A stretch of 25,002 nt of DNA from JBFXAM01 sp050184295 (GTDB taxonomy: Bacteria > Planctomycetota > Phycisphaerae > UBA1845 > Fen-1342). The notes below the pieces were generated by a model. That model was not told the origin of the DNA, searched no databases, and was given only the letters and a program-made list of their open reading frames with translations. The DNA is taken from positions 1 through 25,002 of the forward strand of contig JBFXAM010000064.1 of NCBI GenBank assembly GCA_050184295.1, in the 5' to 3' direction. Position 1 is the stretch's first letter; each line of letters opens with the position of its first letter. Positions 6,236 to 13,916 of this stretch are shown piece after piece. A program made the position numbers and the translations under genes.

Positions 6236-7951
6236 ATGGACGCGAGCACGAGCTCATCCCGACCCTCCGGCGGCTCGCCGCACTCTCGCCACTCGCTCGA
6301 ATTTCCGCTCGCGGAGCTCGAGATCCGCGATCCGGCCGGGAAGCTCTCGCGGTTTCCCCTGCGCGGCGAGCGGTTTCTGATCGGGCGGCTGCCCGAAGTT
6401 CAGATCCGCCTCGATCATCAAACCGTCTCGCGCCGCCACGCCGAACTCGTCCGCGATCCCTTCGGGCGTTGGTGGATTCGCGACCTGGGAAGCAGCTTCG
6501 GCACGCTGGTCGGCGGTGCGCGCGTGGCCGAGCAGGTGCTCGACGGCGACGAGGACATCCGCATCGGCGCCTACCGCCTGCGGTTGCTGAGCATGGATCG
6601 CACGGTCCTGATCGGCGCGCCCGATGCCGCGTCGAGCGTCGTGTTGCGCGACGAGGCCGTCGGTGCGCTACAGACGCTGCGCGAGGCCGAGGCGCCAAAG
6701 ATCACGGCCTCGCACCTGGCGGCGGTGATGCAGTTGGGCGCCGAGATCGCCGCGTGTCCCGACGAAGCGGCGCGCATGCGATTGCTGTGCGAGCGCTTCG
6801 TCGACCAGACGTTCCATGGCCGCGTGGCCTTGCTGCTTCGCGTGCAGCCGCACTTGCCCGACGTGCTTCCGACCGAGCTGATGCGCGCGGCGCCGGCGGA
6901 TGGGCAGGCGGGCGGCGCCACGTATGTCTCGCGCACGCTGCTCCGCAGCGTGTGCCAATCGCGCGAGCCCGTGCTCGCCAGCAACACGCCGCTCGACGCC
7001 GTCCACGCCCGGCTGTCGCTCTCGCCGACGCAACTGCGAATGGCGGCGGTCGCGTGTCCGCTGCGCGAAAACCGCGATGGTCTTGAGGTGCTCTACGTCG
7101 CGCTCCCGCCGGAGTGCGGCACGGCCGAGTGGCTCGCGCTCGCGTCGCTGGCGGCGGCGCAGTATCGCCAGGCCGAGTTCATCTGGCGCTTCAGCCAGCG
7201 AACGCAAATGCACCAGTCCATCGAGCGCGACCTGGAGCGCGCCCGCGACATTCAGGGCCGGCTCGTGCCGCGCGACGTGACGGCGGCTCACGTCGATCTG
7301 GCCATCGGATTTCATCCCTGCTGGTGGGTGGGCGGCGACTACGTCGACGCGGTGCCGATCGGCGCCGACCGACTGCTAGTGCTGGTCGGCGACGTGAGTG
7401 GAAAGGGGCTGCCCGCGGCCCTGCTGACGGGCAATCTGCATGCGATCGTCCACGCCAGCGTGGGCGGCGAGTTCGACCTCGGACGCATGTTGGCGACCGT
7501 GAACCGATACTTGCAGAGCTATCTGCCCGAGGATTGTTTCGTCACGATGCTCTGCCTGCTGCTCAACACCGAAACCGGCGAGTTTCGCTTCGTGAACGCC
7601 GGCCACCCGCCACCCATCGTCATCGAGCCCGATGGTCGGCTCCGCGAGGTCGCCTCCGCGCGCAACCTCCCGCTCGGCGTGATGGAGATCGATCCCACCA
7701 CTGCGCCGGAAATGCTCCGGAATGACCAGTGGCTCATTATCTACACCGACGGCGTGACCGACCTCGTCAACGAGCAGAACGCCCGGCTCGGATTCGACGG
7801 GCTTTTCGAACTGCTACAGCGCGTCTTTGCAGCCGGAGCGGCAATGACCGCACAGGAAGCCCTCGACGCCACCTATCGCGCCCTCGACGAATACCAGGGC
7901 CGCGCCATGCCTGCCGACGACCGCACCCTGCTCATCCTGAGACGCAACTGA
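6236..7951 (+). CDS. FHA domain / PP2C-type (SpoIIE-like) protein phosphatase
   Basis: A 571-residue cytoplasmic signalling protein. Residues ~22-118 are an FHA phosphothreonine-binding domain (FLIGRLPEVQIRLDHQTVSRRHAEL, then DLGSSFGTLV; the usual Asn of the NGT turn is Phe here). Residues ~155-315 look like a GAF-type sensor domain, but this call is weak. A short helical linker (ERDLERARDIQGRLVP) leads into a PP2C/SpoIIE-type serine/threonine phosphatase, ~346-571. Its metal-binding motifs are intact: GGDYVD (366-371), GDVSGKG (385-391), NAGHPP (454-459), TDGVTD (504-509) and a final DDRTL. Such proteins dephosphorylate regulators, often anti-sigma antagonists; the target is not in this window. 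The ATG at 6236 is preferred to the GTG at 6230; neither has a clear ribosome binding site. It converges with the ABC ATPase gene, with 24 bp between the stops. Confidence 0.9.
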   Translation: MDASTSSSRPSGGSPHSRHSLEFPLAELEIRDPAGKLSRFPLRGERFLIGRLPEVQIRLDHQTVSRRHAELVRDPFGRWWIRDLGSSFGTLVGGARVAEQVLDGDEDIRIGAYRLRLLSMDRTVLIGAPDAASSVVLRDEAVGALQTLREAEAPKITASHLAAVMQLGAEIAACPDEAARMRLLCERFVDQTFHGRVALLLRVQPHLPDVLPTELMRAAPADGQAGGATYVSRTLLRSVCQSREPVLASNTPLDAVHARLSLSPTQLRMAAVACPLRENRDGLEVLYVALPPECGTAEWLALASLAAAQYRQAEFIWRFSQRTQMHQSIERDLERARDIQGRLVPRDVTAAHVDLAIGFHPCWWVGGDYVDAVPIGADRLLVLVGDVSGKGLPAALLTGNLHAIVHASVGGEFDLGRMLATVNRYLQSYLPEDCFVTMLCLLLNTETGEFRFVNAGHPPPIVIEPDGRLREVASARNLPLGVMEIDPTTAPEMLRNDQWLIIYTDGVTDLVNEQNARLGFDGLFELLQRVFAAGAAMTAQEALDATYRALDEYQGRAMPADDRTLLILRRN

Positions 7952-7975
7952 ACGCCGCCCGGCGACGCGCGACGA

Positions 7976-9037
7976 TTACGGCGACCCCGGGAAGAAGCAC
8001 GCGACGGCGTGCGCGGGCGTCGTGTTCGACGCAGGCGACAGTTCCGGCGTATCGCGCCGGCAGCGCTCCTGCGCCCGCGGACAGCGCGGATGGAATGCGC
8101 AGCCCGCCGGAGGATTCAACGGGCTCGGCGGCTCGCCACGCAGCAGCGCCAGCGCCGGCCGGGCCGCCGGGTCGGGCTCGGGGGCGGCTGCGAGCAGCGC
8201 ATGCGTGTAGGGATGCTGCGGCGACCGAAACAGCACCGCGGTCGGCGCGGTTTCGACGATCCGGCCGAGGTACATCACCGCGACACGATCGCTGATGTGC
8301 TGCACGACCGCGAGATTGTGCGACACGAAAACGTACGCGAGCTTGCCCGCGACTTGAAGCTCGACGAGCAGGTTGAGAATCTGGGCCTGGATCGAAACGT
8401 CGAGCGCCGAGACCGGCTCGTCGCAGACCAGCAGTTCCGGTTCGAGCACCAGCGCCCGCGCGATCACGATCCGCTGGCGCTGTCCGCCGGAAAACTCGTG
8501 CGGGTAACGCGGCATCGCGTCCGCGTCGAGTCCCACGCGCCGCAGGACGGCCGCAACCCGGGCGGCACGGTCGGCTCGCGTCCGCGTCAGCCGCTGGACG
8601 AGGAGCGGCTCGCCCACCGCCGACTCGATTGTCATGAGCGGGTTGAGGCTGCCGGCGGGATCCTGAAACACCATCTGCGCGCGGCAGCGGAGCGCACGGA
8701 GCTCGCGGCGCCGCATCGCGAGCACGTCGCGGCCGTCGAATCGAACTTCACCGCTCGTCGCCGGCACGAGCGCGAGGATCGCGCGCCCGAGCGTGCTCTT
8801 GCCACAGCCGCTCTCGCCGACCACGCCGAGCGTCGCACCGCGCGCGACCTCCAGCGACACACCGTCCACCGCGCGGACTAGCGGACCGCGCCCCGTCTGC
8901 CCGCGGCGAAGCACGTCGCCGCCGGCGAAATAAACGCGCAGGTCGCGCACGCGGAGCAGGGGCTCGCTCGGCCGGGATGGGTCTGCTCCGAGCGGCAGGC
9001 CGGCCGGCGCGCTCGCAGGCGGATCGGCGCGGCTCAT
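7976..9037 (-). CDS. Oligopeptide/dipeptide ABC transporter ATP-binding protein (OppF/DppF type)
   Basis: A 353-residue ATPase that would power peptide import at the inner membrane. It has Walker A GESGCGKST (74-82), Q-loop VFQDP (Gln125), signature FSGGQRQR (182-189), Walker B LLVCDE with Glu207, and the H-loop SHN (His240). The C-terminal oligopeptide-transporter extension follows (RSPQHPYTHALL, then LNPPAGCAFHPRCP) with cysteines at about 313, 319, 326 and 347. In this family, as I recall, a similar Cys set can hold an iron-sulfur cluster. The start at 9037 is chosen because its ATG overlaps the stop of the upstream membrane-protein gene (TCAT on the plus strand, ATGA on the coding strand), giving translational coupling. 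The open frame continues far upstream only as a shadow. No permease or binding-protein gene lies in the window, so its partners must be encoded elsewhere. Confidence 0.9.
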   Translation of the reverse strand: MSRADPPASAPAGLPLGADPSRPSEPLLRVRDLRVYFAGGDVLRRGQTGRGPLVRAVDGVSLEVARGATLGVVGESGCGKSTLGRAILALVPATSGEVRFDGRDVLAMRRRELRALRCRAQMVFQDPAGSLNPLMTIESAVGEPLLVQRLTRTRADRAARVAAVLRRVGLDADAMPRYPHEFSGGQRQRIVIARALVLEPELLVCDEPVSALDVSIQAQILNLLVELQVAGKLAYVFVSHNLAVVQHISDRVAVMYLGRIVETAPTAVLFRSPQHPYTHALLAAAPEPDPAARPALALLRGEPPSPLNPPAGCAFHPRCPRAQERCRRDTPELSPASNTTPAHAVACFFPGSP

Positions 9038-10371
9038 CCCACGAACTCCCAGTTCGCGAAGCGCTGGATGTAGACGCACTGCATCGCCAGCAGTGCGACG
9101 AGTCCCGCACCGCGCGCCGCGGCGCCGCGCACGCGCAATAGGAGCTGTGCGAACAACACAAAGCACGGCAACGCGGCAAGCTGGTAGCGCTCGATGCTCA
9201 CGAGCCGACCGCCGTTCGCCGCATCCGGAATGTACGCCATCAGAAACACCAGGATCGGCAGCGTAAACACGATCCGCGGAAACCGCCCGGGGCGAACGAG
9301 TCCGACGACGCCGGCGGCGACGAACGCGAGATTCCACGCCGCGTACCAGGTGCGCGGTTGCGCAAGATCGCCGAGCTTTCCACGAACGAGCGCCTTGACC
9401 GGCCGCAGCGCGGGCTCGAGCGCCGCGCGAAACGTCAGCGCATAGAGCCACGGACGGCTCGCCGGGGAAGTCTTCCAACCTGCCTGCGCGAGTGAGTACG
9501 CGTCCGCCCGGTCGTAGCGTTGCGCGAGGTAGGACATGAACGCGACGACTCCTGTGACTGACACGGCGCAGACCGCGAGCCACTTCACGAGCCCGGCGAG
9601 CCGCGCGCCGGCGATCGACGCGCCTACGGCCGACGTCGCGCCGGCGGCGCCCGCCGGCGGCGCCACACCGCGGGCGGGCGCATCCGCCACAGCCGAACCG
9701 CGCTCGCGGTCCGCGTCGCGCCGGCGCGAAGCGCCGCCCAGCCAGAGCACGGCCCACGAGGGTCGGCCAACCAGCGCGAGAAATGACCACCCGGCCACAA
9801 GCGCTGCGAGGATCACACCCGTCGGTCGAACGGCAGTGGCGACGCCGGCAAGCAGCGCGGCGGCGAACAGCCGTCCGCGGTCGAGCAGTGCGAGCGCGCC
9901 CGCGACGCAAAGCAGGAACACGGCTTCGCTGTACGTGGCCGACAGGAACATCGTCGCCGGCCAGCACGCAAGAATCGCCACGCTCCAGGTCGCGGTGCGC
10001 GCGTCGCTGTGCCGGCGCACCCAACCGTAAAACACCGCGACCACGCCCGCGCCGGACAAAAGCGTGACGACGAGCAGCGCGGCATCCGCGTCGACCCAAC
10101 CGGCCAGCGGCCGCGCCAGCAGCGGATAGCCCGGGAAGAACGCGACGCGATCGTCGATCGCGTCGGGATAGCCGTCGAGCAGAATCTTGCGATAGTGTCC
10201 GCCGTCCCAGCGCGCCGTCGGCAGGTCGGACCACCACGTCGGCGCGTCGGCGCGCGTGCGGTCCTGGGGCGCCGCATACGCCGCCGCAAGCGTCACGACG
10301 CGCGTCAGTCCGAACACCGCGAGCGCGTACAGCATGCCGAAGCGGTCAAGATGCGTCGCGCGCGCGCTCAT
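9034..10371 (-). CDS. PIG-V-like integral membrane mannosyltransferase/glycosyltransferase
   Basis: A 445-residue protein with about ten hydrophobic segments. The N-terminal part has the pattern of PIG-V-type and related GT-C enzymes: a first membrane helix (residues ~12-33), then RWDGGHYRKILLDGYPD (54-70) with the acidic residue expected in the first external loop, then RVAFFPGYPLLARPL (75-89). GT-C enzymes use lipid-linked sugars and act on the outer face of the membrane; the acceptor here cannot be read. A low-complexity Ala/Gly/Pro/Arg loop lies near residues 200-250. The ATG at 10371 has no evident ribosome binding site; Met13 is an alternative. The end overlaps the ABC ATPase start by 4 bp. 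About 90 bases separate it from the stop of the ThpR gene upstream. Confidence 0.75.
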   Translation of the reverse strand: MSARATHLDRFGMLYALAVFGLTRVVTLAAAYAAPQDRTRADAPTWWSDLPTARWDGGHYRKILLDGYPDAIDDRVAFFPGYPLLARPLAGWVDADAALLVVTLLSGAGVVAVFYGWVRRHSDARTATWSVAILACWPATMFLSATYSEAVFLLCVAGALALLDRGRLFAAALLAGVATAVRPTGVILAALVAGWSFLALVGRPSWAVLWLGGASRRRDADRERGSAVADAPARGVAPPAGAAGATSAVGASIAGARLAGLVKWLAVCAVSVTGVVAFMSYLAQRYDRADAYSLAQAGWKTSPASRPWLYALTFRAALEPALRPVKALVRGKLGDLAQPRTWYAAWNLAFVAAGVVGLVRPGRFPRIVFTLPILVFLMAYIPDAANGGRLVSIERYQLAALPCFVLFAQLLLRVRGAAARGAGLVALLAMQCVYIQRFANWEFVG

Positions 10372-10461
10372 CGGCAGAGAGCATACGCGTGTCGGCGATC
10401 ACCCGCGAGCGTGCGACGCCGTCCGCGGGTCGGGGGCGCGCCTGCGGCGGAAGCCGCATGC

Positions 10462-11034
10462 TCATGCCGGCGAATCGATTCCCAACGGCGTTTCGGCCAG
10501 CACGCGATACTCCGCGCCCGACGGCTTCAGAACGCTCTGAAACAGCGTGAAGTGCGTGACCGCGACGGTGCGCGCCGGGGGCGCTTCGCGACGCGCCAGC
10601 CACGCGCCGAGCGCCGTGCTGCCCGCGGGGTCGCGGCTGCGGGCGAGCGTCAGGTGCGGCTGGAACGGGCGCGTTTCGGCCGGAAACCCGCGTGCCGCCA
10701 AGCCCGGCTCCACATCCGCGAGCCAGCGACGAGCCGATGCCGTTGCGTCTTCGACGCCCATCCAGAGCACACGGGGCCGGCGCGGCGTGGGGAACCCGCC
10801 GAGCCCGGAAACCCGGAGATCGAACGGGGCCAGCGCAGCGGCGGCGGCGCGACCGATCGCCACCAGCTCGGGCACGGCGCGGTCGTCAACCTCGCCGAGG
10901 AATTTGAGCGTGACGTGAAGCTGCGCCGCGGTGCACCAGCGCGCCTCGCGCAGTCTCTGTGACTCGGTCTGAACGAAGCGCGCGATGGCGTCGCGCGTCG
11001 GTTCGTCGAGTTCGATCGCGAAGAACGCGCGCAT
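10462..11034 (-). CDS. thpR: RNA 2',3'-cyclic phosphodiesterase (ThpR/LigT family)
   Basis: A 190-residue member of the 2H phosphoesterase superfamily, which opens 2',3'-cyclic phosphate ends of RNA; in some bacteria it also shows RNA 2'-5' ligase activity. Both catalytic HxT motifs are present in context: LHVTLKFLGEV (His40, Thr42) and QPHLTLAR (His127, Thr129). The N-terminus MRAFFAIELDEP is typical of the family, which sets the start at the ATG at 11034 with GGGAG six bases upstream; the longer open frame is not needed. It follows the PfkB kinase gene by 25 bases, so the two are probably one transcript. The length is normal for the family. Confidence 0.92.
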   Translation of the reverse strand: MRAFFAIELDEPTRDAIARFVQTESQRLREARWCTAAQLHVTLKFLGEVDDRAVPELVAIGRAAAAALAPFDLRVSGLGGFPTPRRPRVLWMGVEDATASARRWLADVEPGLAARGFPAETRPFQPHLTLARSRDPAGSTALGAWLARREAPPARTVAVTHFTLFQSVLKPSGAEYRVLAETPLGIDSPA

Positions 11035-11059
11035 GCCGCGCTCCCGCCCCGCCGGCGTG

Positions 11060-11965
11060 TCAGTCGAAACGCGCGATCTCAACGAGTTCCCGCAGCCGCC
11101 GCTCGACATCGGCGGCCGTCGTCGACGCGAGCGCCTGTACGGAGAAGGACTCGAGCACGAAGGACGCCACCACCGACCCGCGCGCCATCGCGGCCCGCAG
11201 CCCGCGGCGGCTCAGGTCGCCCGTCGACGCCAGCCAGCCCATCATCGCGCCCGCAAAGCAGTCGCCGCAGCCGGTCGGGTCCACCACATTGACGGTCGGA
11301 TACGGCGGCATCACAAACAGGTCGTCCTGCGCCACCAGCAGGCTGCCGTGCTCGCCCTTCTTGATCACGACGATGCGCGGCCCGAGCCGCAGGATCGCGC
11401 GGCCGGCGAGAACCAGGTTGGTCTCGCCGGTCAGCAGCCGCGCCTCGCCTTCGTTCAGCACGATGCCGTGCACGGCGCGGAGCGTGTCATGCAGGGCCGG
11501 CTTCTCGGTGTGAATCCAGTGGTTCATCGTGTCGCAGACGACCAGCCGGGCCCCCGAGAACTGCTCGGCCACCTCGCGCTGGATGCGCGGATGCGTGTTC
11601 GCGAGGAATACGAATTCGCTGTCGCGATACTCCGGCGGCACGATCGCGTTGCGCTCCGCCAGCACGTTGAGGTCGACGCGCACCGTCTCGGCTTCGTTCA
11701 TCGCGCCGGCGTAACGCCCATGCCAGCGAAACGTGCGGCTCCCGACGCGTCGCTCCACGCCGTGAAGGTCAACCCGCCGGGCGCGCAGCGGCTCAAAGAG
11801 CTGCGTGTCGAAGTCGTCGCCGACGACGCCGACGAGCCGCACCGGCGTAAACAGCGACGCGGCGAGCGCGAAGTAGACGCACGACCCGCCGAGCACGTTC
11901 TCAGCCTTTCCCAGCGGCGTTTCGACCGTGTCGATGCCGATCGAACCGGTGACAAGCAGGGACAT
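11060..11965 (-). CDS. PfkB-family carbohydrate/nucleoside kinase
   Basis: A 301-residue ribokinase-fold kinase. The N-terminus has a glycine motif for substrate binding (LGGSCVYFA, 25-33). NEGE (171-174) is the metal and phosphate motif. The second family signature is DPTGCGDCFAGAMMG (229-243), with Asp235 as the predicted base; it reads GCGD where most members have GAGD. The cytosolic enzyme would transfer phosphate from ATP to a sugar or nucleoside hydroxyl. The substrate cannot be told from sequence alone. The start at 11965 is supported by GAGGA about eight bases upstream and by the usual beta-strand LLVTGSIGID. An inverted repeat (GTCCGGCG at 11980-11987, CGCCGGAC at 12023-12030) lies in its leader. 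It is followed closely by thpR. Confidence 0.88.
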   Translation of the reverse strand: MSLLVTGSIGIDTVETPLGKAENVLGGSCVYFALAASLFTPVRLVGVVGDDFDTQLFEPLRARRVDLHGVERRVGSRTFRWHGRYAGAMNEAETVRVDLNVLAERNAIVPPEYRDSEFVFLANTHPRIQREVAEQFSGARLVVCDTMNHWIHTEKPALHDTLRAVHGIVLNEGEARLLTGETNLVLAGRAILRLGPRIVVIKKGEHGSLLVAQDDLFVMPPYPTVNVVDPTGCGDCFAGAMMGWLASTGDLSRRGLRAAMARGSVVASFVLESFSVQALASTTAADVERRLRELVEIARFD

Positions 11966-12127
11966 CGGTGGATTCCTCGGTCCGGCGGCGAAATCGCGCT
12001 GCGGTGGGCGCGACTTCCCTTTCGCCGGACGAGGAGTGTAATCCGAAAGCCGCGGCCCGGGCAGGGAGGCTGCACGCACGCCGCGCACGCGCCGCGCGCG
12101 TCGGATCGGACCGAGTGCCGCCGCGAC

Positions 12128-12160
12128 GGGGCAATGCGAATGCCCGCGGCGGGTCGCCGC
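12128..12160 (-). terminator. Two adjoining hairpins after the secretin-N-like gene
   Basis: GCGGCG/CGCCGC (12146-12160, loop of 3) begins just after the TAG stop of the gene at 12162. A second stem GGGCA/TGCCC lies at 12129-12145. No T-tract is present, so termination is possible but not certain. Confidence 0.35.
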
Positions 12161-12161
12161 G

Positions 12162-13106
12162 CTACGGGCGCTTTTCAACGAAGAGCCCGGCGATCTGCTG
12201 ATGGACCGCCATCGTGTTGTGAACGAGCAGCGAGCCGCGCCATGCGCGGACCACACCCCGGCCGCCGTTCACGTCCCAGCTCTCAGGCTCCACGCTGGCG
12301 GTGATGGTCGCGATCAGCTCGCGCATGTGCCGCTCGGGTGCGTCGTCGTTGTCGTCATTGAACGGGTCGTCGCCGCTGGTGCTGGCGTTCACCCGCGTCC
12401 CGCTGCCGTAGGTGTCCGAGACGATCTCGCCGCCGGCGACCCCGGGCGCGACCGCGACGCGTGTCACGCGCGGAATCTGGTAGACGTGGCCGGTGAAGAT
12501 CGAGGCCTCGCGCGGGCGGGTCTGGATCAGGTCGCGCACGTCGTAGACGCGCGTCACCATCTCGCGGCCGAGGTCGCGCGCCGTCGAGATCAGCAGCACG
12601 TTCTGTTCCGCCCGGTACGCCAGCGGCTCGGCGGCGGACTCGAGCTGCCCAAAAACCAGCCACAGCGCCTGGTCGAGCGGGAGTCGGTCCGTCTTGAGCG
12701 TGATCGGCGCGTCGCGCGGCACGCCGGCTTCGAACAAGCGCGTCCAGCGCACCACGACGTTCGTGCTCGTCTGTTTGCCCACGGTGCGAAACACCTCTTC
12801 GAGCGGCGTCTCGCGAAAGTCGTTCGCCGGAAGCGGCGCGAACAACGCCCGGGCCGCGGAGCCGCGCCCCTCCAACGAGCGCGCCAGGTCGGCAGCGCGC
12901 GTCGGCGCCGGAGTCTCATTCGCGGTCGTCGCGCCTGAACGCCCCGACGGGCGGGTTTCGCTCGGCGGCGCGGCGGTCGCACGCTCCTTCGAACCCGCCG
13001 CGGCGCCGGGCTGGGACGACGCACCGGCAGCGCCGGGGATGGTCGACTGCGCGAGGGTCAACGGCGCGCACAGCACGCAGAGAAGCACAGTGGCGAGCGT
13101 TCGCAT
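12162..13106 (-). CDS. Exported secretin-N/STN-like protein of unknown function
   Basis: A 314-residue protein with a Sec signal peptide (residues 1-20, ending LAQ). A disordered Ala/Pro/Ser-rich stretch runs to about residue 88. Residues ~92-180 resemble the short N-terminal domains of secretins and TonB-dependent receptors (FRETPLEEVFRTVGKQTSTNVVVRW, then ITLKTDRLPLDQALWLVFGQL, then ENQNVLLIS-type strands). The next part has REMVTRVYDVRDLI (181-194), a linker rich in Asp/Asn (~245-258), and a second small domain ending GSLLVHNTMAVHQQIAGLF (291-309), again like secretin N-domains. The barrel-forming secretin core is missing, so it is probably a periplasmic adaptor or paralogue rather than a pore. 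The ATG at 13106 is preferred to a TTG at 13121. Confidence 0.72.
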   Translation of the reverse strand: MRTLATVLLCVLCAPLTLAQSTIPGAAGASSQPGAAAGSKERATAAPPSETRPSGRSGATTANETPAPTRAADLARSLEGRGSAARALFAPLPANDFRETPLEEVFRTVGKQTSTNVVVRWTRLFEAGVPRDAPITLKTDRLPLDQALWLVFGQLESAAEPLAYRAEQNVLLISTARDLGREMVTRVYDVRDLIQTRPREASIFTGHVYQIPRVTRVAVAPGVAGGEIVSDTYGSGTRVNASTSGDDPFNDDNDDAPERHMRELIATITASVEPESWDVNGGRGVVRAWRGSLLVHNTMAVHQQIAGLFVEKRP

Positions 13107-13417
13107 GGGGAATCTCGGCAATAGGATCGGTTGGCGCCGATCCGGGCGGCTCTATCCCATTATCGACAACAACGGGTGCAATTTCCAGCGGGATTTCGAA
13201 CGCCGCTCGTTCGAGGTGCATTCCGCGTGCGGCGGCACATCGGAACCCCGTGCGCCGAGCGCGGGGCAGCCCCGCCGCTTGGCGCGACGGCTTCCGGCGC
13301 GCAACGGGTGCAACCCGAAGAGCGATGCACGCGCTCACCCGGCACGTCGCGCTGCGGCACGACGCCGCGCCAACGCCCCATAAACCCGCACAAGGAACGC
13401 TGCGACCGGCGTCGATC
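13107..13417. other. Intergenic stretch with palindromes and a short repeat
   Basis: A 311-base gap between the RidA gene and the secretin-N-like gene, both on the minus strand. It contains the compact palindromes listed separately. The 12-mer CAACGGGTGCAA occurs twice, near 13169 and 13302. No coding region is supported. Confidence 0.5.
13261..13317 (-). terminator. Compact palindromes downstream of the RidA gene
   Basis: GCGGGGCAGCCCCGC (13261-13275) is a perfect 7-bp stem around one base, and CGGGTGCAACCCG (13305-13317) a perfect 5-bp stem. They follow the RidA stop (13418) on the coding strand. They may act as a terminator or mark an intergenic repeat. Confidence 0.35.
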
Positions 13418-13849
13418 CTACCGCGCTGGTGCGGTCGCGATGACTTTCAGCTCGATCGCGATCGGCGTCGGCAGGCGCGTCACTTCGACGGTCGTTCGTG
13501 TCGGGTTCGGCTTGCCGGGACCGGCGAAGAACTCCGCGTACAGCCGATTGTAAGTCTCCCAGTCGCGCTCCAGGTGCGTCAGAAACACGGTCACGTCGAC
13601 GATGCGATCCCACGACGACCCCGCGTCTTCGAGGATCACGCGCACGTTCTCGAACACGCTCCGGCACTGTACTTCGATATCATGCGAAATCACGCGCCCG
13701 TTCGCGTCGCGCGCCACGCCGGGTATCTCACGCTCGCTGCGCCGCCGCGGGCCCATTCCGGAGATGAACAGCAAGTCGCCGACGCGTTTGGCGTGGGGAT
13801 AGGCGCCGACCGGTTCCGGGCCGCGCGGGCTGTTGAAGTCCTCGATCAC
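13418..13849 (-). CDS. RidA-family protein, probable 2-aminomuconate deaminase
   Basis: A 143-residue RidA-fold protein. The GTG at 13849 is chosen as start because GGGAG lies six bases upstream and the family length fits; the frame runs on upstream without a homologous sequence. The sequence is closer to 2-aminomuconate deaminases than to housekeeping RidA, as I recall them: GAYPHAKRVGDLLFISG (15-31), SVFENVRVILEDAG (64-77), VTVFLTHLERDWETYN (86-101), and PTRTTVEVTRLP (116-127) with the conserved Arg118. That enzyme converts 2-aminomuconate to 4-oxalocrotonate with release of ammonia. It lies 67 bases after an ALDH gene whose expected product is 2-aminomuconate, which strongly supports the assignment. 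A general imine deaminase role is the alternative. Confidence 0.82.
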   Translation of the reverse strand: MIEDFNSPRGPEPVGAYPHAKRVGDLLFISGMGPRRRSEREIPGVARDANGRVISHDIEVQCRSVFENVRVILEDAGSSWDRIVDVTVFLTHLERDWETYNRLYAEFFAGPGKPNPTRTTVEVTRLPTPIAIELKVIATAPAR

Positions 13850-13916
13850 GATCGTCTCCCGAGGCGCTCGCCGGCGCGGCGCCGCAATCGGCGCGGCACG
13901 TGGCGCAGACCGCGTC

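Noticed and set aside
9038..10237. Long upstream extension of the ABC ATPase frame (frame open from 10237)
   Set aside because: The extension lies antiparallel-free but in another frame of the membrane glycosyltransferase gene, is Arg/Ala-rich and has no domain. The ATGA overlap at 9034-9037 gives a natural start.
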